Below, one piece after another: positions 61,941 to 64,000 of a stretch of DNA of 64,000 bases; positions within the stretch are counted from its first letter, which is position 1, and each line of letters begins with the position of its first letter. Source of the DNA: Planctomycetota bacterium (GTDB taxonomy: Bacteria; Planctomycetota; Planctomycetia; Pirellulales; Pirellulaceae). The notes beneath the pieces are model-generated. The model ran no database searches. It was given only the letters and a program-made list of their open reading frames with translations, and was not told the DNA's origin. The position numbers and the translations under genes are program-made. Where the stretch lies: contig JAPLNL010000098.1 of NCBI GenBank assembly GCA_026692905.1, positions 1 to 64,000 on the forward strand. The letters are read 5' to 3'.

Positions 61941-61966
61941 CTGGTACCTCTCAATCGACTTTCGTT

Positions 61967-63067
61967 TTACTTTTTCGAGTCCATTCCATCCCTGAGCCCA
62001 TTTCCGGAAAGGAAAGAAACAGTCCCTTTGACGACGGACGAATCACTCATCAAAAACGAGTGAATGACGGGGACGGATACAAGTTCGGCCATCCCCTCCA
62101 ATGCCGCTTCCTCAACGGTGACCACGCCATCGCTGGGGCCGCTTAGCAAGGGGTTTTGAAGTGGGATTTTGGAAATATCACCCGCAACGATCGCAAATGG
62201 ACATGGGGGAGTCCCTAATCCGTCACGAAATGTATCCCACGATGGCCCCAATTGCATCCCTGAATTCCCGGTGATCGTTTCAAATATACCTAATCGCGAC
62301 AATTTCGCAGCAAATGTCGATCCCTGGTTCGGTGGGCCGAGCATCACCACCCGATTTAGCCTTGGCAAGACTTGCTTTGGATCGCCATTACGCTGCCACT
62401 CTCCAATCGCATGCCGGAAAACAATATTCCCCATACTATGACCAACCATGCTGATCCGAGGCGCCCCAGGCAGATTTTCAACCAGTTCCCGCAACGCAGC
62501 CGAATGTTTGGAAATGGGATCGCGAGTACTCGCGTAGGAAAATCCGATTGCCGTGCGAACGCGGGCGGTATCTGAACGTTGTGTTTTCGATTCTGTGTCA
62601 ACTCGCGCCAACTCGCGTTGAACAGGCTCCATGCTTCCAGCCGATCGCATCAATCCATGCATCAACAGTACGACTTCCTGCGGCGGCGGCACTGACGGGT
62701 TGGCCGACGCAATTTTCGCCAACTCATCAATCATCGCTTTGCGTCCGCCCCAAGCACGACGAATGGAATTCGGATCGATCAACCGCCAATGATCGAGCGT
62801 GCTGTTATACTGAACTCGCCAACCTTGCCACCAACGATAGTCGGTCCAAAACTGCTTGCCGCCCAAAGTTGGCAAAGAAAGGTTCCAAAGCTTCGCATCG
62901 TCTTTCAATTCAATCGCCTCTTCATCCGTCTTGGTTGACGCATTTTCTGAATCGCCCTGCATCGCAACCGCTGGGGCGACCAATGCAAAACTGATAAGCA
63001 ACACAACAGACAACATGTTGCCAATCATCCTTGTTGGCTCAATCGATGCCACAATTAAGAAACGCAT
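61967..63067 (-). CDS. Exported lipase-like alpha/beta hydrolase
   Basis: A 366-residue protein with an N-terminal hydrophobic signal (MLSVVLLISFALVAPAVAMQ). The oxyanion-type motif VVLLMHGLMRSAGSM and the nucleophile elbow SMVGHSMGNIVFRHAI identify a PGAP1/lipase-type hydrolase; GPPNQGSTFA and a later SDGVVTVEEAAL (catalytic Asp) and VIHSFLM (His) complete the triad. Substrate unknown, probably an ester or lipid in the envelope. Its ATG at 63067 lies five bases past the permease-repressor stop, with GGAAGGAT inside the end of that gene, so the two are co-transcribed. Confidence 0.85.
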   Translation of the reverse strand: MRFLIVASIEPTRMIGNMLSVVLLISFALVAPAVAMQGDSENASTKTDEEAIELKDDAKLWNLSLPTLGGKQFWTDYRWWQGWRVQYNSTLDHWRLIDPNSIRRAWGGRKAMIDELAKIASANPSVPPPQEVVLLMHGLMRSAGSMEPVQRELARVDTESKTQRSDTARVRTAIGFSYASTRDPISKHSAALRELVENLPGAPRISMVGHSMGNIVFRHAIGEWQRNGDPKQVLPRLNRVVMLGPPNQGSTFAAKLSRLGIFETITGNSGMQLGPSWDTFRDGLGTPPCPFAIVAGDISKIPLQNPLLSGPSDGVVTVEEAALEGMAELVSVPVIHSFLMSDSSVVKGTVSFLSGNGLRDGMDSKK

Positions 63068-63072
63068 GTGAA

Positions 63073-63999
63073 CTATCCTTCCGGTGGAATACTGCGACCA
63101 TGTGGATCCATGGCAGATTGCCCCGTCTCCGCATCTAGCTTGTCGCGCATCGAGGAACTTGTAAAGTGCTCCAATGACTCAGCCTGAGCATGCAACCTTG
63201 CGTCGCTTGCGCTCACTTCGACCGATAAATACTGCTCCCACAATCGGTGCGATCGAATCAAATTCTGGGCCACACGATATCCTTGATCTGTCAGCGAGAC
63301 CGTTGTTTGATTCATGGAAATGCAACCCGATCGAACAAGATCGGAACCGACCGAACTGAACTTTTTTAACGATATCTTGAGCTTCGACGCAATCTCCTTG
63401 CATTCTAAAACAGCTCGATTCCCAACGTTTTTGCCCTCGGTCAGCGTTCGCTCGGAATTTCGGTAGAGCAGCGCCAACACATCCTCGCCAATGATTTTTC
63501 TGGCGACCGATCGCTGCTCGAGCCACCGCACCAATACTCCCGATTTGGGACTAACCACCACTGCTAGAACCAAGAACAAACCGCTTGCAACCGCCATCAT
63601 GGCTGCCGAATTGACCGATTTGTATCCCAAGGCGGCTGGAACAAATCGCGCCAGTAAATGCCCAAAAATCGCTGCTGCCGCCCCAATCACCACGCTCAAC
63701 AACACCATGCGATGCAACCGCTTGCATAACAAGAATGCCGTCGCCGCCGGAACAATTAACATGGCCACGACCAAAATATTTCCCACCGCTTCAAAGCTAG
63801 CAATACTCGTGATCGCCACCAACGACGCTAGCAGATAATGAAAGTACGTCGGCGAGATCCCTTGCGCTTGCGACAACAGTGGATCGAACGTTGAAATCTG
63901 CCACTGTTTGAAAAAAACGGCAATACAGACAGCATTGAGAAGACACACCACACTCAAAGTGATGACGACGGACGGCACAGCCCCAAACGAAGTTTCCAC
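63073..63999 (-). CDS. ABC-3 metal permease fused to a DtxR/MntR-type repressor (5' end cut)
   Basis: A frame of 308 residues continuing beyond the window edge, so the N-terminus is missing. Residues about 1-165 contain the last membrane helices of a Mn/Zn/Fe ABC permease (ILVVAMLIVPAATAFLLCKRL; AIFGHLLARFVPAALG). A linker then leads to a DtxR/MntR repressor: the GEDVLALLYR helix, a winged-helix (ASKLKISLKKFSSVGSDLVRSGCI, VSLTDQGYRVAQNLIRSHRLWEQYL) and the metal-binding dimerisation part AESLEHFTSSSM and DPHGRSIP. The His and the Glu-x-x-Glu-His ligands are present. The same fusion is known as YtgCR in Chlamydia, where it is cleaved. Confidence 0.88.
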   Translation of the reverse strand: METSFGAVPSVVITLSVVCLLNAVCIAVFFKQWQISTFDPLLSQAQGISPTYFHYLLASLVAITSIASFEAVGNILVVAMLIVPAATAFLLCKRLHRMVLLSVVIGAAAAIFGHLLARFVPAALGYKSVNSAAMMAVASGLFLVLAVVVSPKSGVLVRWLEQRSVARKIIGEDVLALLYRNSERTLTEGKNVGNRAVLECKEIASKLKISLKKFSSVGSDLVRSGCISMNQTTVSLTDQGYRVAQNLIRSHRLWEQYLSVEVSASDARLHAQAESLEHFTSSSMRDKLDAETGQSAMDPHGRSIPPEG

Positions 64000-64000
64000 C

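Overview
The window looks like a chromosomal segment of a planctomycete, probably of the Pirellulaceae. Lineage markers are a PVC-type haem-binding CxxCH protein, a Tat-exported DUF1501 protein, a ThuA-domain protein, a DUF4175-like membrane protein with a highly charged partner, secreted proteins of unknown function, and many lone genes between short operons. Base composition is near 50% GC by eye. I see no rRNA, tRNA, CRISPR array, prophage or intact insertion sequence.

Left part (1-15 kb). A minus-strand group encodes a stand-alone SAM-hydroxide-adenosyltransferase C-terminal domain, a Dabb-domain protein and a small membrane protein. Next come a cold-shock protein and a TroA-like metal ABC lipoprotein and ATPase followed by thiD. 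A housekeeping run follows: secG, then yicC, gmk, rpoZ, separate coaC and coaB, and a BshB1-type deacetylase. On the plus strand are a Cys/Pro-rich exported protein, a membrane pair, a Tat-exported sugar isomerase-like protein, a tandem array of 30-bp hairpin units and an amidohydrolase.

Middle (15-39 kb). This part holds the charged coiled-coil protein and DUF4175-like pair, ThuA and DUF1501 genes, an aminotransferase, a sigma-factor fragment, the haem-binding CxxCH protein, an Omp85 system split into a POTRA gene and a barrel gene followed by scpA, a repeat-rich 1-kb zone, an S9D-like peptidase, an ABM-domain protein and a basic-secretory-protein-like metalloprotein.

Right part (39-64 kb). 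A four-gene minus-strand glycosylation operon is followed by two paralogous GT4 glycosyltransferases. After these come a divergent MnmE-like GTPase lacking its C-terminal end, an esterase, a 941-aa orphan exported protein, a kinase fused to a degenerate receiver, glnB-glnD, an M28 peptidase, a DUF3253 protein and a lipase-like hydrolase. The window edge cuts an ABC metal permease fused to a DtxR/MntR-type repressor, the architecture of chlamydial YtgCR.

Several palindromic repeat families run through the window. The most striking (family A) has arms reading TAGCACGACGCGCAAGCTAG and its complement. It occurs at five loci. At one it is translated in frame as the N-terminus of a gene; at another it supplies a stop codon.
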